The notes beneath the pieces were generated by a model that worked only from the letters and a program-made list of their open reading frames with translations, had not been told where the DNA came from and ran no database searches. Below are positions 44,696 through 54,126 of a stretch of 64,000 nt of DNA, piece after piece. Made by a program: the position numbers and the translations under genes. Source of the DNA: Sphingomonas sp. SORGH_AS_0879 (lineage in GTDB: Bacteria > Pseudomonadota > Alphaproteobacteria > Sphingomonadales > Sphingomonadaceae); assembly GCF_030819175.1 (NCBI RefSeq), contig NZ_JAUTBJ010000002.1, positions 2,800,001 to 2,864,000 of the forward strand, written 5' to 3'. Positions within the stretch are counted from its first letter, which is position 1, and every line of letters starts with the position of its first letter.

Positions 44696-46204
44696 ATGGC
44701 GGACCAGAGCGAAGAGACGGTCGATCTGCTGATCGTCGGCGGCGGGATCAACGGGTCCGGGATCGCCCGCGATGCCGCCGGGCGCGGCCTGTCCGTCCTG
44801 CTGGTCGAGCAGGAGGATCTGGCCAGCCACACCTCCTCCGCCTCGACCAAGCTGATCCATGGCGGGCTGCGCTATCTGGAATATGGTGAGTTCCGCCTGG
44901 TGCGAGAGGCGCTGATCGAGCGCGAAAGGCTGTTGGCGATCGCCCCGCACATCATCTGGCCGCTGTCCTTCGTCCTGCCGCAGAACCGCTCGCCGCGCCC
45001 TGCCTGGATGGTCCGCCTGGGGCTGTTCCTCTACGATCATCTGGGCGGCCGGGTTCGTCTGCCGGGAACACGGACGATCCGGCTCGACCGGTCGCCGCTG
45101 GGCACCGGACTTTCCGCGCGGACCGGCAAGGCGTTCGTCTATTCGGACTGCTGGGTCGAGGACAGCCGCCTGGTCGTCCTCAACGCGCTCGACGCGGCGG
45201 AGCATGGCGCAAGGATCGAGACCCGAACCCGCCTGATCGAGGCACGGCGAGAGGGTGGCGGCTGGATCGCGACGATCGAGGGAGAAGGCGGCCTCCGCAC
45301 GGTTCGGGCCCGCATCCTGGTCAACGCATCGGGCCCCTGGGTCGTCGATGTGATCGGGCGGACGCACGGTACGCGAAGGGATCGCGGCGTGCGGCTGGTC
45401 AAAGGCAGCCATATCGTCGTGCCGCGCCTCTATGACGGCGAACATGCCTTCATGCTCCAGAATGACGATCGGCGGATCGTCTTCGCCATCCCCTATGAGG
45501 GCCGCTTCACGCTGGTCGGCACCACCGACCAGCCCTGGACCGAGGCTCCGGCCAAGGCATCGATCAGCGCGGGCGAAACCACCTATCTGCTCGACACCAT
45601 CAACCGCTATTTCACCGTGAAGACCGGCGAGGCGGACATCGTGTGGAGCTATGCCGGTATCCGCCCGCTCTACGACGATCACGCCGCCGACGCCTCGGCC
45701 GTGACGCGCGACTATGTCCTCGACCTCGATATCGGTCCGGCGGGTGAGGATCATGCGCCGATGCTCAACATATTCGGCGGCAAGATCACTACCTATCGCA
45801 AGCTGGCCGAACATGCGCTGTCCGAACTCGCCCCCTTCCTGCGCCAAGCGGGCGGCGACTGGACGGCGGGGGCGGCCCTGCCCGGCGGCGACATGGCGGA
45901 TGCGGATTTCGAGCATTTCCTCAGTGAGCTACAGGCTAAATGTCCCGTCCTGCCGCCCGGCCTTTTGCGACGGCTGGCGCGCGCCTATGGGACGCGGGTC
46001 GCCGACCTGCTGGGTACGGCGCAGACCGTGGCGGACCTGGGGCCCGATCTGGGCGGCGGCCTATATGGCGCAGAAGTCGATTATCTGGTCCGCGTCGAAT
46101 GGGCGCGGACGGCGGAGGACATTCTCTATCGCCGAAGCAAGCTGGGCCTGCATGTTCCACATGGCACGGTCGAGTGCCTGACGGAGTATCTCACCGCCGG
46201 ATAG
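44696..46204 (+). CDS. glpD: Glycerol-3-phosphate dehydrogenase (aerobic, FAD-dependent)
   Basis: Membrane-associated flavoprotein that oxidises glycerol 3-phosphate to dihydroxyacetone phosphate and passes electrons to quinone, 502 residues. [21 protein letters not shown] is the FAD-binding start, [20 protein letters not shown] is the GlpD signature, and [17 protein letters not shown] lies near the C-terminal domain. Works directly after GlpK. Confidence 0.97.
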   Translation: MADQSEETVDLLIVGGGINGSGIARDAAGRGLSVLLVEQEDLASHTSSASTKLIHGGLRYLEYGEFRLVREALIERERLLAIAPHIIWPLSFVLPQNRSPRPAWMVRLGLFLYDHLGGRVRLPGTRTIRLDRSPLGTGLSARTGKAFVYSDCWVEDSRLVVLNALDAAEHGARIETRTRLIEARREGGGWIATIEGEGGLRTVRARILVNASGPWVVDVIGRTHGTRRDRGVRLVKGSHIVVPRLYDGEHAFMLQNDDRRIVFAIPYEGRFTLVGTTDQPWTEAPAKASISAGETTYLLDTINRYFTVKTGEADIVWSYAGIRPLYDDHAADASAVTRDYVLDLDIGPAGEDHAPMLNIFGGKITTYRKLAEHALSELAPFLRQAGGDWTAGAALPGGDMADADFEHFLSELQAKCPVLPPGLLRRLARAYGTRVADLLGTAQTVADLGPDLGGGLYGAEVDYLVRVEWARTAEDILYRRSKLGLHVPHGTVECLTEYLTAG

Positions 46205-46257
46205 GCTCGCTCTGTCCGACGCAAATGCTTGACCGATATGCGTCGACGCCGCCAATA

Positions 46258-47022
46258 ATGGTCGTGATGGACAATACACCCACGACGCAGGACCGCCTCT
46301 ACCGGGAACTGGCCCGCACGCTGATCGCCGAACTGGTCGAAGGCCGCTATCCGGTCGGGACGCGCATGCCCGCCGAGCGCGAGCTGGCGGCGCGCTTCGA
46401 CGTCAGCCGTCCGGTCATCCGGGAAGCGCTGATCGCGTTGGAGGTACAGGGTTTTATCGAAGTCCGCATCGGTTCCGGCGCGCATGTCGTCGCCCTGCCC
46501 GGCCAAGGCGAAACCCCCGATTTTGACGTGTCCGCCATGGAAGTCGCCGAGGCGCGCCTGTTGTTCGAACCCGAATCGGCAGCACTCGCCGCGTCGCAGA
46601 TCACCGATGCCGAACTGGACGAACTTGCCGCGCTGGTCGACGCGATCGAGAAGGAGAATAACGAGGTCGGTGGCGCTTTTCGGGCCGACCGCGCCTTCCA
46701 CACGCTGATCGCGCGGGTCACCCGGAACAGCGCCATTCTGGAAACGATCGACCGGCTGTGGGAACAGCGGGAACGATCGGCGGAAAGCGCTTTGCTCGAT
46801 GCCAAGGTGCGCGCCATCGACGTGCGTCCCATCGTCGAGCATCACGCCGCCATTCTGGAAGCGCTGCGGGCGCGGAACTCGCTGGCCGCGCGTGCTGCGA
46901 TGCAACGGCATCTGACGGCGGCGCTCGAAGGCCTGCTGATCGCCAGCGAAGCCCGCGCGGTCGCCGAAGTGAGACAGGCGCTCGCGGCGAAGCGCGATCG
47001 AACCGCGCATCTGAAAATCTGA
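46258..47022 (+). CDS. FCD-type GntR-family transcriptional regulator
   Basis: 254-residue regulator. Residues 13-75 are a winged helix-turn-helix (GRYPVGTRMPAERELAARFD, VSRPVIREALIALEVQGFIE), and residues 100-225 an FCD ligand domain, an all-helical fold that usually binds a metal and an organic acid; the candidate metal residues include Asp in AFRADRAFHTLIAR and the His pair in VEHHAAILEAL. FCD regulators usually sense sugar acids and control their catabolic genes. It stands just upstream of the TonB receptor locus, whose promoter region contains inverted repeats that could be its operators. The start could also be ATG 46267; neither has a clear ribosome binding site. Confidence 0.92.
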   Translation: MVVMDNTPTTQDRLYRELARTLIAELVEGRYPVGTRMPAERELAARFDVSRPVIREALIALEVQGFIEVRIGSGAHVVALPGQGETPDFDVSAMEVAEARLLFEPESAALAASQITDAELDELAALVDAIEKENNEVGGAFRADRAFHTLIARVTRNSAILETIDRLWEQRERSAESALLDAKVRAIDVRPIVEHHAAILEALRARNSLAARAAMQRHLTAALEGLLIASEARAVAEVRQALAAKRDRTAHLKI

Positions 47023-47179
47023 TCCGCCGGCTTGACCGAAGCCGAAGGACACGCACCCTCCATCGATCCGGCTTGTTGGGGCGAGCGGGTGTCGCCCCAT
47101 GGCGTGGCGATTCGCTCGCGACGTCGGACGCCCGCGAGCCGCCATATCGCCACGACGACGCGATCAGCCGCACAGCCCA

Positions 47180-47226
47180 ATTGGCCGAACCAATAGTAGC
47201 AATACCAATTGAGACTCAGCATTGGT
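47180..47226. promoter_or_regulatory. Paired ATTGG/CCAAT inverted repeats, candidate regulator operators
   Basis: ATTGG-N5-CCAAT at 47180-47194 and ACCAAT-N11-ATTGGT at 47204-47226. Both are symmetric around a short spacer as expected for a dimeric GntR-family regulator, and they lie 160-200 bp downstream of the FCD regulator gene. Binding is inferred. Confidence 0.35.
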
Positions 47227-47402
47227 CGTGGTTCCGATAGGATGGCAAACAATTACGTGGGATGGGTCATCATCAGGACTTTCGGGCGTATAGCGCTACC
47301 ATGAAAAAATCTTCACATTCATCATCCCATTGAACAAAAACGATAAAATCGGGGTGCGCATTGTCCCGACCAATTTTGTGGCGAAACCGATTGTCGCCCC
47401 GT

Positions 47403-47427
47403 TGACATGCATGACCATTCCATGTCA
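47403..47427. promoter_or_regulatory. TGACATG inverted repeat overlapping a TTGACA box
   Basis: TGACATG (47403-47409) and CATGTCA (47421-47427) form a perfect 7-bp dyad with an 11-bp spacer. The left arm overlaps TTGACA (47402-47407), but no good -10 box follows at 16-18 bp, so an operator is more likely than a plain promoter. Confidence 0.35.
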
Positions 47428-47720
47428 CCGATAAGACCATAAGATAACAACACCGTGATGCAGGAAGAAACTTTCGGTCTTTCGACCGCGATCGGCGCAC
47501 ATGACCCATAGGTCGGGCGGCGGGCGCAGCGATGGACTTCGGAAGGGTTCCGCGTCCTGACGCAGCAGAAGTGACGGCCCATCCCGATCCGCGAACGCCA
47601 CCGCGTTCCGGTCGATGACGGCCCCTGCCTGCCCGACGGTCACGCACGCCCTATCCACAAAAGTCTCGGGGAAGCCCGGCGCGATCTGCTTCGCGTCGGG
47701 ATCAGAGGGAGGGAATGAGC

Positions 47721-50495
47721 ATGACGATCTCACCGCGCAAGGACGTGTCGCGTCTCCGGCGCAAGCGGTTGCTTCAGACGACGGCGTTTACGGCGGCCTG
47801 GATGGCCTCGGCGATGATCGCGACGCCAGCCCTGGCGCAGACTGCCGCCGCCACGACCGCCGCCACCGTTACCGCCGATACCGGACAGGCGACGCCGCAG
47901 GTCGATACGGCGGGCGACGCCAGCCAGAGCGAGATTACCGTCACCGGCTATCGCCAGAGCATCGCCTCCGCGCTGGCCGCCAAGCGCAACGACATCCGCA
48001 TCACCGACGGCATCTCGTCGGAGGATATCGGCAAGTTTCCCGCCCAGAACGTGACCGAGGCGATCCAGCGGATCGCGGGTGTCCAGATGTCCAACATCAA
48101 CGGGCGCGGCTCGACGATCAGCATCCGTGGCCTGGGCCCGCAATATGCGCGCACCACGATCAACGGCCAGACCTTCGCCAGCGCCGACTTCAAGGACGGC
48201 TTCCGCTACGACATCATCCAGACCGATCTGGCGAGCGCGATCCAAGTCATCAAGTCGCCGACCGCCGACATGGACACGGGCGGCCTGGCGGGCACCGTCA
48301 ACATCGATACGGTCAAGCCGCTCGCCTATAAGGGCCCCAGCTTCATCGCGGGGGTGAAGGCCTATCATTCCGACTATCGCGGCGGCGTCACGCCCAAGGT
48401 CAATGCCGCCTATATCAAGCGCTTCGCCAACGACACGATCGGCGTCATGCTGGATGTCGGCTATCAGAAGCTGAAGGATCGCGGCGACTATCTGTTCATC
48501 AAGAACTGGTATCAGCCGGGCGCGGTGGCGGGCGCCCCCGATGCGCAGGTGCCCGGCAATCTCCGCTACCGCCGGATCGACCGCGATACCGAGCAACTGA
48601 TGGGCAGCGGCGCGATCCAGTGGAAGCCGCAGGACAATTTCGAGGTCCTGCTGCAAGGTGAATATTCGCGTGACCACACCCGTTACGATACGCGCCAGAT
48701 GGTCTTCGGCCGCTGGGCGGCCTCGGCGGTGACGGTCAACAGCACCGCCAACGGCGTCGCCGACAAGATTTCGATCAGCAACTTCAACGTCGACAACAAC
48801 GACCAGCCCGAACTGCGCAAACTCCAGACCCAGGCCTATACCGGCACCGTCAACTGGAGCCCGACCGATACCACGCATATCAAGGCGATCGGCCATTATA
48901 CCCAGGGTGACGCCAAGCTGTACGAATGGGCGACGATCGACGAGGTCCGCTTCGCGAACGGCGGCACGCTCGACATTTCCGATCCGTTCAACGTCAAGTG
49001 GAACACCGCCAGCCTGACCGACGGATCGATCTACAATATGGCGAACCGCACCTGGTACGCCTTTGTCGACGGCGCGACGCATATCCAGTCGGCGCGTGAC
49101 CGCGCGATCCAGACCGACCTGACCCAGGATCTCGACTTCCACGGGATCAAGGCGCTGGTCTTCGGCGCGAAATATCACCATGAGAGCTTCGACACCAAGG
49201 CCTATCGCCACGACCGCGACGCCGATGTCAGCGATCCCGTGACCTATCCCGAATTCGCCTGGATTCCCGACCTGTCGAAGACCGGCGTGCTGGTGAACGA
49301 CTTCCTGGGCGGATCGATGGCGATCCCGGGCAGCTTCCTGTCGGTCAATGCGCCGCTGTGGCAGCAGATCCTGCGCGACAAGGGGATCAGTGTGCCCGAC
49401 ACGCCCGACTGGCCCAACACCTATCGCGTCGACCGTTACATTCCGGCGGTCTATGCGATGGCGAATATCGACGGCACGCTCTTCAACCTGCCGGTGCGCG
49501 GCAATGTCGGCGTCCGCTACGAGCACACCCACCAGAACGTCACCAGCAGCCTGACCAACGGCACCGACAGCAACGCGACGCTGCTCGGCCAGCAGCATGT
49601 CGTGCAGGATTATGGCAACGTCCTGCCCAGCGCCAGCTTCGCACTGGACCTGACGCCGCGCCTGGTCGCCCGCATCGCCGCCGCCAAGGTGCTGGTCCGC
49701 CCGCTGCTCAACAGCCAGACGCAGATGGCCGACACCATCACCCGCGTCACCACCAGCCTGCGCCCCAGCGTCTCCGTCGCGCAAGGCGAGAGCCGCCTGA
49801 AGCCGCTGACCGCCAACCAGTTGGATCTCAGCCTGGAATTCTACCACGGCAAGGGCAATTCGATCAGCGTCGCGGGCTTCTACAAGGCGGTGAAGAACGG
49901 CACCTTCACGCAATTCTACTGCCCCGGCTCGTTCGACGGGGTGGCGCTGAACGGCGTGGTCAGCGATTGCCAGTCGGCGGACCTGAAGACCGATTACAGC
50001 TTCAGCCGGGTGCTCAACGACGACCGGGTCATCCATATCAAGGGCGTGGAATTCTCGGCCTCGCAGAATTTCGATGCCATCCTGCCGGTCAAGGGCTTCG
50101 GCGCGGTCGGCAACGTCACCGTGGTCGATACCGATGCCAGCGCGATCGGCACCGGCTTCAACCTGCGCGACCTGTCCAAGCTGACCTGGAACCTGACGCC
50201 CTATTGGGAAAACGAGATGTTCAGCGTGCGGCTGTCGGTCAATCACCGCAGCTCCTATGTCCAGGACGCGGCGTCGAGCTTCTTCGTCAATGGCGGCCTG
50301 ACCCATGTGGTCCGTCCGCGCACCCAGATGGACCTGGCGCTGGGCTTCAATCCACTGAGCTATCTCAGCTTCACGGCGGGCATCATCAACCTCAACAACA
50401 CCCATGAGGATGCCTATCAGACCAATGCCGACACCTTCCAGTTGGCCAGCCGGACGGGTCGCACCTTCTACCTCTCGGCCTCGACGAGGTTCTGA
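47721..50495 (+). CDS. TonB-dependent receptor, Caulobacter/Xanthomonas (TIGR01782-like) type
   Basis: 924-residue outer membrane transporter driven by TonB. A long basic lead and signal peptide end near ATPALAQ, a TonB-box-like SEITVTGYRQSI follows, and the plug domain shows QNVTEAIQRIAGVQMSNING and ISIRGLGPQYARTTINGQTF. The rest is a 22-strand barrel ending in FYLSASTRF with the terminal Phe. This class usually imports oligosaccharides in gammaproteobacteria and alphaproteobacteria rather than siderophores. I choose ATG 47721 because the GGGAGG site has 7-nt spacing there, against 1 nt for ATG 47715. The GH89 gene follows after a terminator. Confidence 0.93.
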   Translation: MTISPRKDVSRLRRKRLLQTTAFTAAWMASAMIATPALAQTAAATTAATVTADTGQATPQVDTAGDASQSEITVTGYRQSIASALAAKRNDIRITDGISSEDIGKFPAQNVTEAIQRIAGVQMSNINGRGSTISIRGLGPQYARTTINGQTFASADFKDGFRYDIIQTDLASAIQVIKSPTADMDTGGLAGTVNIDTVKPLAYKGPSFIAGVKAYHSDYRGGVTPKVNAAYIKRFANDTIGVMLDVGYQKLKDRGDYLFIKNWYQPGAVAGAPDAQVPGNLRYRRIDRDTEQLMGSGAIQWKPQDNFEVLLQGEYSRDHTRYDTRQMVFGRWAASAVTVNSTANGVADKISISNFNVDNNDQPELRKLQTQAYTGTVNWSPTDTTHIKAIGHYTQGDAKLYEWATIDEVRFANGGTLDISDPFNVKWNTASLTDGSIYNMANRTWYAFVDGATHIQSARDRAIQTDLTQDLDFHGIKALVFGAKYHHESFDTKAYRHDRDADVSDPVTYPEFAWIPDLSKTGVLVNDFLGGSMAIPGSFLSVNAPLWQQILRDKGISVPDTPDWPNTYRVDRYIPAVYAMANIDGTLFNLPVRGNVGVRYEHTHQNVTSSLTNGTDSNATLLGQQHVVQDYGNVLPSASFALDLTPRLVARIAAAKVLVRPLLNSQTQMADTITRVTTSLRPSVSVAQGESRLKPLTANQLDLSLEFYHGKGNSISVAGFYKAVKNGTFTQFYCPGSFDGVALNGVVSDCQSADLKTDYSFSRVLNDDRVIHIKGVEFSASQNFDAILPVKGFGAVGNVTVVDTDASAIGTGFNLRDLSKLTWNLTPYWENEMFSVRLSVNHRSSYVQDAASSFFVNGGLTHVVRPRTQMDLALGFNPLSYLSFTAGIINLNNTHEDAYQTNADTFQLASRTGRTFYLSASTRF

Positions 50496-50506
50496 CCTCC
50501 CCACTG

Positions 50507-50547
50507 AAGGGCGGACCGCCGTGCGGGCCGGTCCGCCCTTCCCTTTT
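50507..50547 (+). terminator. Intrinsic terminator or attenuator between receptor and GH89 genes
   Basis: Perfect 12-bp stem AAGGGCGGACCG/CGGTCCGCCCTT with a 10-base loop, followed by CCCTTTTC, 11 bp after the receptor stop and 20 bp before the GH89 start. Likely reduces, rather than abolishes, read-through into the enzyme genes. Confidence 0.75.
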
Positions 50548-50565
50548 CGACATTTGCCGGGGACA

Positions 50566-52860
50566 ATGCTGTCCGTGATGACCTCTTCCAAAGCGCTGGG
50601 CCTGATCGGCACCCTGTTTCTCACCGCGTCCGTCGCCCATGCGCAGGCGGATGGCGGTCAGGCCGCCCGGGCGGCGCTGCAAAGGCTGGGCGTGCCGGAA
50701 CGGCAGGTGGCGGTGACGATCCAGTCCTCCCCTACCCCCCGTTACCGGGTGCGGGTGGATCATGATCGCCTGACCGTCCAGGCCTCCTCGCCTGTGGCCG
50801 CCATACGCGGGGTCGCCGCGACCTTGCAGGCGGAGGGGCGGCTGTCGATCAGTTGGGAGGGCCGGCGCGTCGGCCCGATGACCGGGCTGGCCGCGCGGGA
50901 CAGCGGCTGGGTCTCCTCGCCCTTCGGCTTTCGCGCCTATCTGAACACCTGCACCTATGGCTATACCACGCCCTGGTGGGGCTGGCCCCGCTGGGTGCGG
51001 GAGATCGATGACATGGCGGTGCACGGCGTCGACATGCCGCTCGCCATGGAGGGGCAGGATTATGTCTGGCGCAAGCTATGGCGCGAACAGGGCCTGAGCG
51101 AAGCGCAGATCGCGCGGCATTTCTCCGGTCCCGCCTTCCTGCCGTGGCAGCGCATGGGCAATATCGAGGGGTATCGGGCGCCCCTGCCGACCGGGTGGAT
51201 CGACAAGAAGCACGACCTGCAAAAGCATATCCTCGCCCGGATGCGCGATCTGGGCATGACCCCGATCCTGCCCGCCTTCGCCGGTTACGTGCCCAAGGCC
51301 TTTGCCGAGGCGCATCCGAAAGCACGCATCTACAAGATGCGGTCCTGGGAGGGGTTCGAGGGGACCTATTGGCTCGACCCGTCCGATCCGCTCTTCGCGC
51401 CGCTCGCCCGGCGGTTCCTGGAACTCTACACCGCCGAGTACGGGCCGGGGCGATATTATCTGGCCGATGCCTTCAACGAGATGGTGCCGCCGATTGCCGA
51501 GGACGGCAGTGATACCGCCCATGCCTCTTACGGCGATGCGACCGCCAACACCCCCGCACTCGACGCCGCGACCAAGGCGGCGGCACTGCCCCGCGAGGTT
51601 CGCGACGCCCGGCTGGCCGCCTATGGCCAGCGTCTTTATGCCGCGATCGCCGCCGCCGCGCCGGGGGCGACCTGGGTCATGCAGGGCTGGCTGTTCGGCG
51701 CGGACAAGAAATTCTGGACGCCCGACGCCATCGCCGCTTTCCTCAAAGACGTGCCCGACGAGAAGATGCTGATCCTCGACATCGGCAATGACCGCTATCC
51801 CGGCATCTGGAAAACCACCAAGGGCTTCGACGGCAAGAATTGGGTCTATGGCTATGTCCATAATTATGGCGGCAGCAACCCGGTCTATGGCGCGCCCGAT
51901 TTCTACCGCCGCGACGTGGCGGCGCTGTTCACCGACCCGGCGCGCGGGAATGTGCGCGGGTTCGGCATGTTCCCGGAAGGGCTGCACAGCAACAGCCTGG
52001 TCTATGACTATGCCTATGACGTCGCATGGCCGGGCGGCGACATGGCGCTTGGCCCCTGGCTGAGCCGTTACGCCGCCGCGCGCTATGGCCGCAGCGACCC
52101 GGCGATGGTCGCGGCGTGGCAGGATGTGGTCGCGGGCGCCTATGACGTGCGCTACTGGACCCCGCGCTGGTGGAACGAACGGGCGGGCGCGTACCTCTTC
52201 TTCAAGCGCCCCGCCGCCGACGCACCGACCTATCCCGCCGAACCGGGCGACCGCGCGAAACTGCGTGCCGGGATCGAGGCGATGCTGAAACTCGCGCCCG
52301 CTTATAGTCAGAGCCCACTCTACCGCTACGATCTGGTCGACCTGACCCGCCATGCCGCCAGCCTGTCGCTGGACGACAGCGTCAAGGCCGCCGTCGCCGC
52401 CTATCAAAAGGGAGACGTCGCCGCCGGGGACCGGGCGACGGTGCGGATCAAGGCGCTGGCACTCGCCATCGACCATCTGATCGGCGGGCAACAGGAAAGC
52501 CTGGCCAGTTGGATCGCCGATGCGCGAGCCTATGGCGACACCCCTGCTGAAAAGACTGCCTATGAACAGAACGCCAAGGCGCAGGTGACGATCTGGGGCG
52601 GGCGCGGCCATCTGGGCGATTATGCGTCCAAGGCCTGGACGGGCATGTATGCGCACTATTACCTGCCGCGCTGGACCCGCTATCTGACCGAGGCCCGCGC
52701 CGCCGCCCTGGCCAGGCGGCCCGTCGACGATGCCGCCTTCACCGCGAAGCTGCTCGACTGGGAAAAGGCGTGGGTCGCCGATCCCCGCCCCTATAAGGCC
52801 AGCGCGCCTGCCGATCCGGTGGCCGAAGCCCGCGCCCTGATGACGGAGACCGACCGGTGA
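50566..52860 (+). CDS. GH89 alpha-N-acetylglucosaminidase (NAGLU-like)
   Basis: 764-residue secreted glycosidase (signal peptide LIGTLFLTASVAHAQ). It resembles human lysosomal NAGLU over its whole catalytic part: YTTPWWGWPRWVREIDDMAV, the acid/base candidate Glu305 in DAFNEMVPP, WVMQGWLFGADKKFW, YVHNYGGSN and the nucleophile candidate Glu471 in FGMFPEGLHSN, then a C-terminal helical domain. The family removes terminal alpha-linked N-acetylglucosamine, as found in heparan sulfate and some mucin glycans; the acetyl group is required. ATG 50566 follows CGGGGAC; ATG 50578 is an alternative. It overlaps the acetyltransferase gene by 4 bp (GTGA), so the two are made together. Confidence 0.95.
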   Translation: MLSVMTSSKALGLIGTLFLTASVAHAQADGGQAARAALQRLGVPERQVAVTIQSSPTPRYRVRVDHDRLTVQASSPVAAIRGVAATLQAEGRLSISWEGRRVGPMTGLAARDSGWVSSPFGFRAYLNTCTYGYTTPWWGWPRWVREIDDMAVHGVDMPLAMEGQDYVWRKLWREQGLSEAQIARHFSGPAFLPWQRMGNIEGYRAPLPTGWIDKKHDLQKHILARMRDLGMTPILPAFAGYVPKAFAEAHPKARIYKMRSWEGFEGTYWLDPSDPLFAPLARRFLELYTAEYGPGRYYLADAFNEMVPPIAEDGSDTAHASYGDATANTPALDAATKAAALPREVRDARLAAYGQRLYAAIAAAAPGATWVMQGWLFGADKKFWTPDAIAAFLKDVPDEKMLILDIGNDRYPGIWKTTKGFDGKNWVYGYVHNYGGSNPVYGAPDFYRRDVAALFTDPARGNVRGFGMFPEGLHSNSLVYDYAYDVAWPGGDMALGPWLSRYAAARYGRSDPAMVAAWQDVVAGAYDVRYWTPRWWNERAGAYLFFKRPAADAPTYPAEPGDRAKLRAGIEAMLKLAPAYSQSPLYRYDLVDLTRHAASLSLDDSVKAAVAAYQKGDVAAGDRATVRIKALALAIDHLIGGQQESLASWIADARAYGDTPAEKTAYEQNAKAQVTIWGGRGHLGDYASKAWTGMYAHYYLPRWTRYLTEARAAALARRPVDDAAFTAKLLDWEKAWVADPRPYKASAPADPVAEARALMTETDR

Positions 52861-53984
52861 CGACGACCATGCCCAAGCCGGAGCGCTTCGCCTCGCTCGA
52901 CATGTTTCGCGGCGCGACCATCTTCCTGATGATCGTCGTCAACACGGCGGGCGCGGGCGGCGCCTTCACCCAGTTGCAGCATGCGCCATGGTTCGGTTTC
53001 ACACTGGCCGACCTGATCTTTCCGACCTTCCTGTTCGCGGTCGGCAACGCGATGAGCTTCGCGCTCACCCGCCCGATGCCGGAGCACGTCTTCCTGCGCC
53101 GGGTGTCTAAGCGGGCCGCGCTGATCTTCCTGCTCGGCGTGCTGATGTACTGGTTTCCCTTCGTCACCCATCAGGCGGACGGAAGCTGGGTCGCCAAGCC
53201 CTTCGCCGACACGCGCCTGACGGGCGTGCTGCAACGCATCGCGCTTTGCTATCTGCTGGGGTCGCTCTGCGCGCGCTATCTGCGGCCGAGCCATTTGCTG
53301 TGGGTCGCGATCGGGCTCGTCCTCGCGCACTGGGCGATCCTGGTCAGGCTCAGCCCGGCGGGCGAGGCGTTCGGGCGATACCGGAACGCGGGCACCTTGT
53401 TCGATCTGTGGCTGATCGGCCCGGCGCATCTCTATACCAAGGATCACGGCTTCGATCCCGAGGGACTGCTCGGTACCCTGCCCGCCACCGCCAATGTGAT
53501 CGCGGGCTATCTGACCGGCCTCGCCATCCAGCGTTGGGGCAAGCACATGGCCACGGTCGGGCGGCTGGCGGCGATCGGGGCGGGGCTGGTCATCGTCGCG
53601 CTGCTGCTGTCGCCCGTGCTGCCGATCGGCAAGAAGCTGTGGACCGGGTCGTTCGTCGCGCTGACGGTCGGGATCGACCTGATCCTGCTGGGCGTGGCGC
53701 TATGGCTGGTCGAGGTGCGCGGCGTCCGTTTCGGGCGCTCCTTCCTGCAGATGCTGGGGCGCAATCCGCTGGCCATCTATCTCTTCTCCGAACTGCTGGT
53801 CGTCGCGCTGGAACTGATCCATGTCCGGCCCGATACGGGCCTGTACACCTGGGTCGGCGAGACGGTGTTTCAGGGATTCACGACGGGGCCGGTCGGGTCG
53901 CTGCTCTGCGCGCTCGCCTATACGTTGATCTGCTGCGCATTCGGCTGGGCGCTCGACCGGCGCGGGATCATCCTCAAGGTCTGA
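52857..53984 (+). CDS. HGSNAT/NagX-like membrane acetyltransferase (DUF5009 family)
   Basis: 375-residue protein with about ten membrane helices. LDMFRGATIFLMIVVNTAG and LADLIFPTFLFAVGNAMSF align with the start of human HGSNAT, and His42 in QHAPWFGFT matches the active-site His of that enzyme (KHASWNG context). HGSNAT carries acetyl from cytosolic acetyl-CoA across the membrane onto terminal glucosamine of heparan sulfate. Bacterial relatives near N-acetylglucosamine genes are often called NagX and assumed to be transporters, with little direct proof. The GTG start overlaps the GH89 stop. Topologically, acetylation on the periplasmic face would create the substrate for GH89. Confidence 0.88.
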   Translation: MTTTMPKPERFASLDMFRGATIFLMIVVNTAGAGGAFTQLQHAPWFGFTLADLIFPTFLFAVGNAMSFALTRPMPEHVFLRRVSKRAALIFLLGVLMYWFPFVTHQADGSWVAKPFADTRLTGVLQRIALCYLLGSLCARYLRPSHLLWVAIGLVLAHWAILVRLSPAGEAFGRYRNAGTLFDLWLIGPAHLYTKDHGFDPEGLLGTLPATANVIAGYLTGLAIQRWGKHMATVGRLAAIGAGLVIVALLLSPVLPIGKKLWTGSFVALTVGIDLILLGVALWLVEVRGVRFGRSFLQMLGRNPLAIYLFSELLVVALELIHVRPDTGLYTWVGETVFQGFTTGPVGSLLCALAYTLICCAFGWALDRRGIILKV

Positions 53985-54126
53985 ACGACCGGCGGGCGGA
54001 ACGGACCAGGAAGAAGGTTCGCTCCCCCCGTGCCGGCCCCTCGCCCGTTTCACGACCGGCGGAGGATCAAATCGACCAGCAGGACTTTATCGTCGGCGAG
54101 GGACCGTCGAACGAGAGGCAAAGCCG

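Larger units (their letters stand above)
47023..47720 (+). other. Long non-coding control region before the first TonB receptor
   Basis: About 700 bp with no credible gene. It is AT-richer than its surroundings over 47190-47480 and holds the two sets of inverted repeats listed separately. The last part carries a strong ribosome binding site (GGGAGG) for the receptor gene. Confidence 0.6.

Noticed and set aside
45940..46257. An upstream extension of the FCD regulator in the same frame
   Set aside because: It overlaps glpD out of frame; regulator homology starts only after about 46258.
47730..50624. A 964-codon open frame opposite the first TonB receptor
   Set aside because: Shadow of a gene with clear receptor motifs, ribosome binding site and signal peptide.
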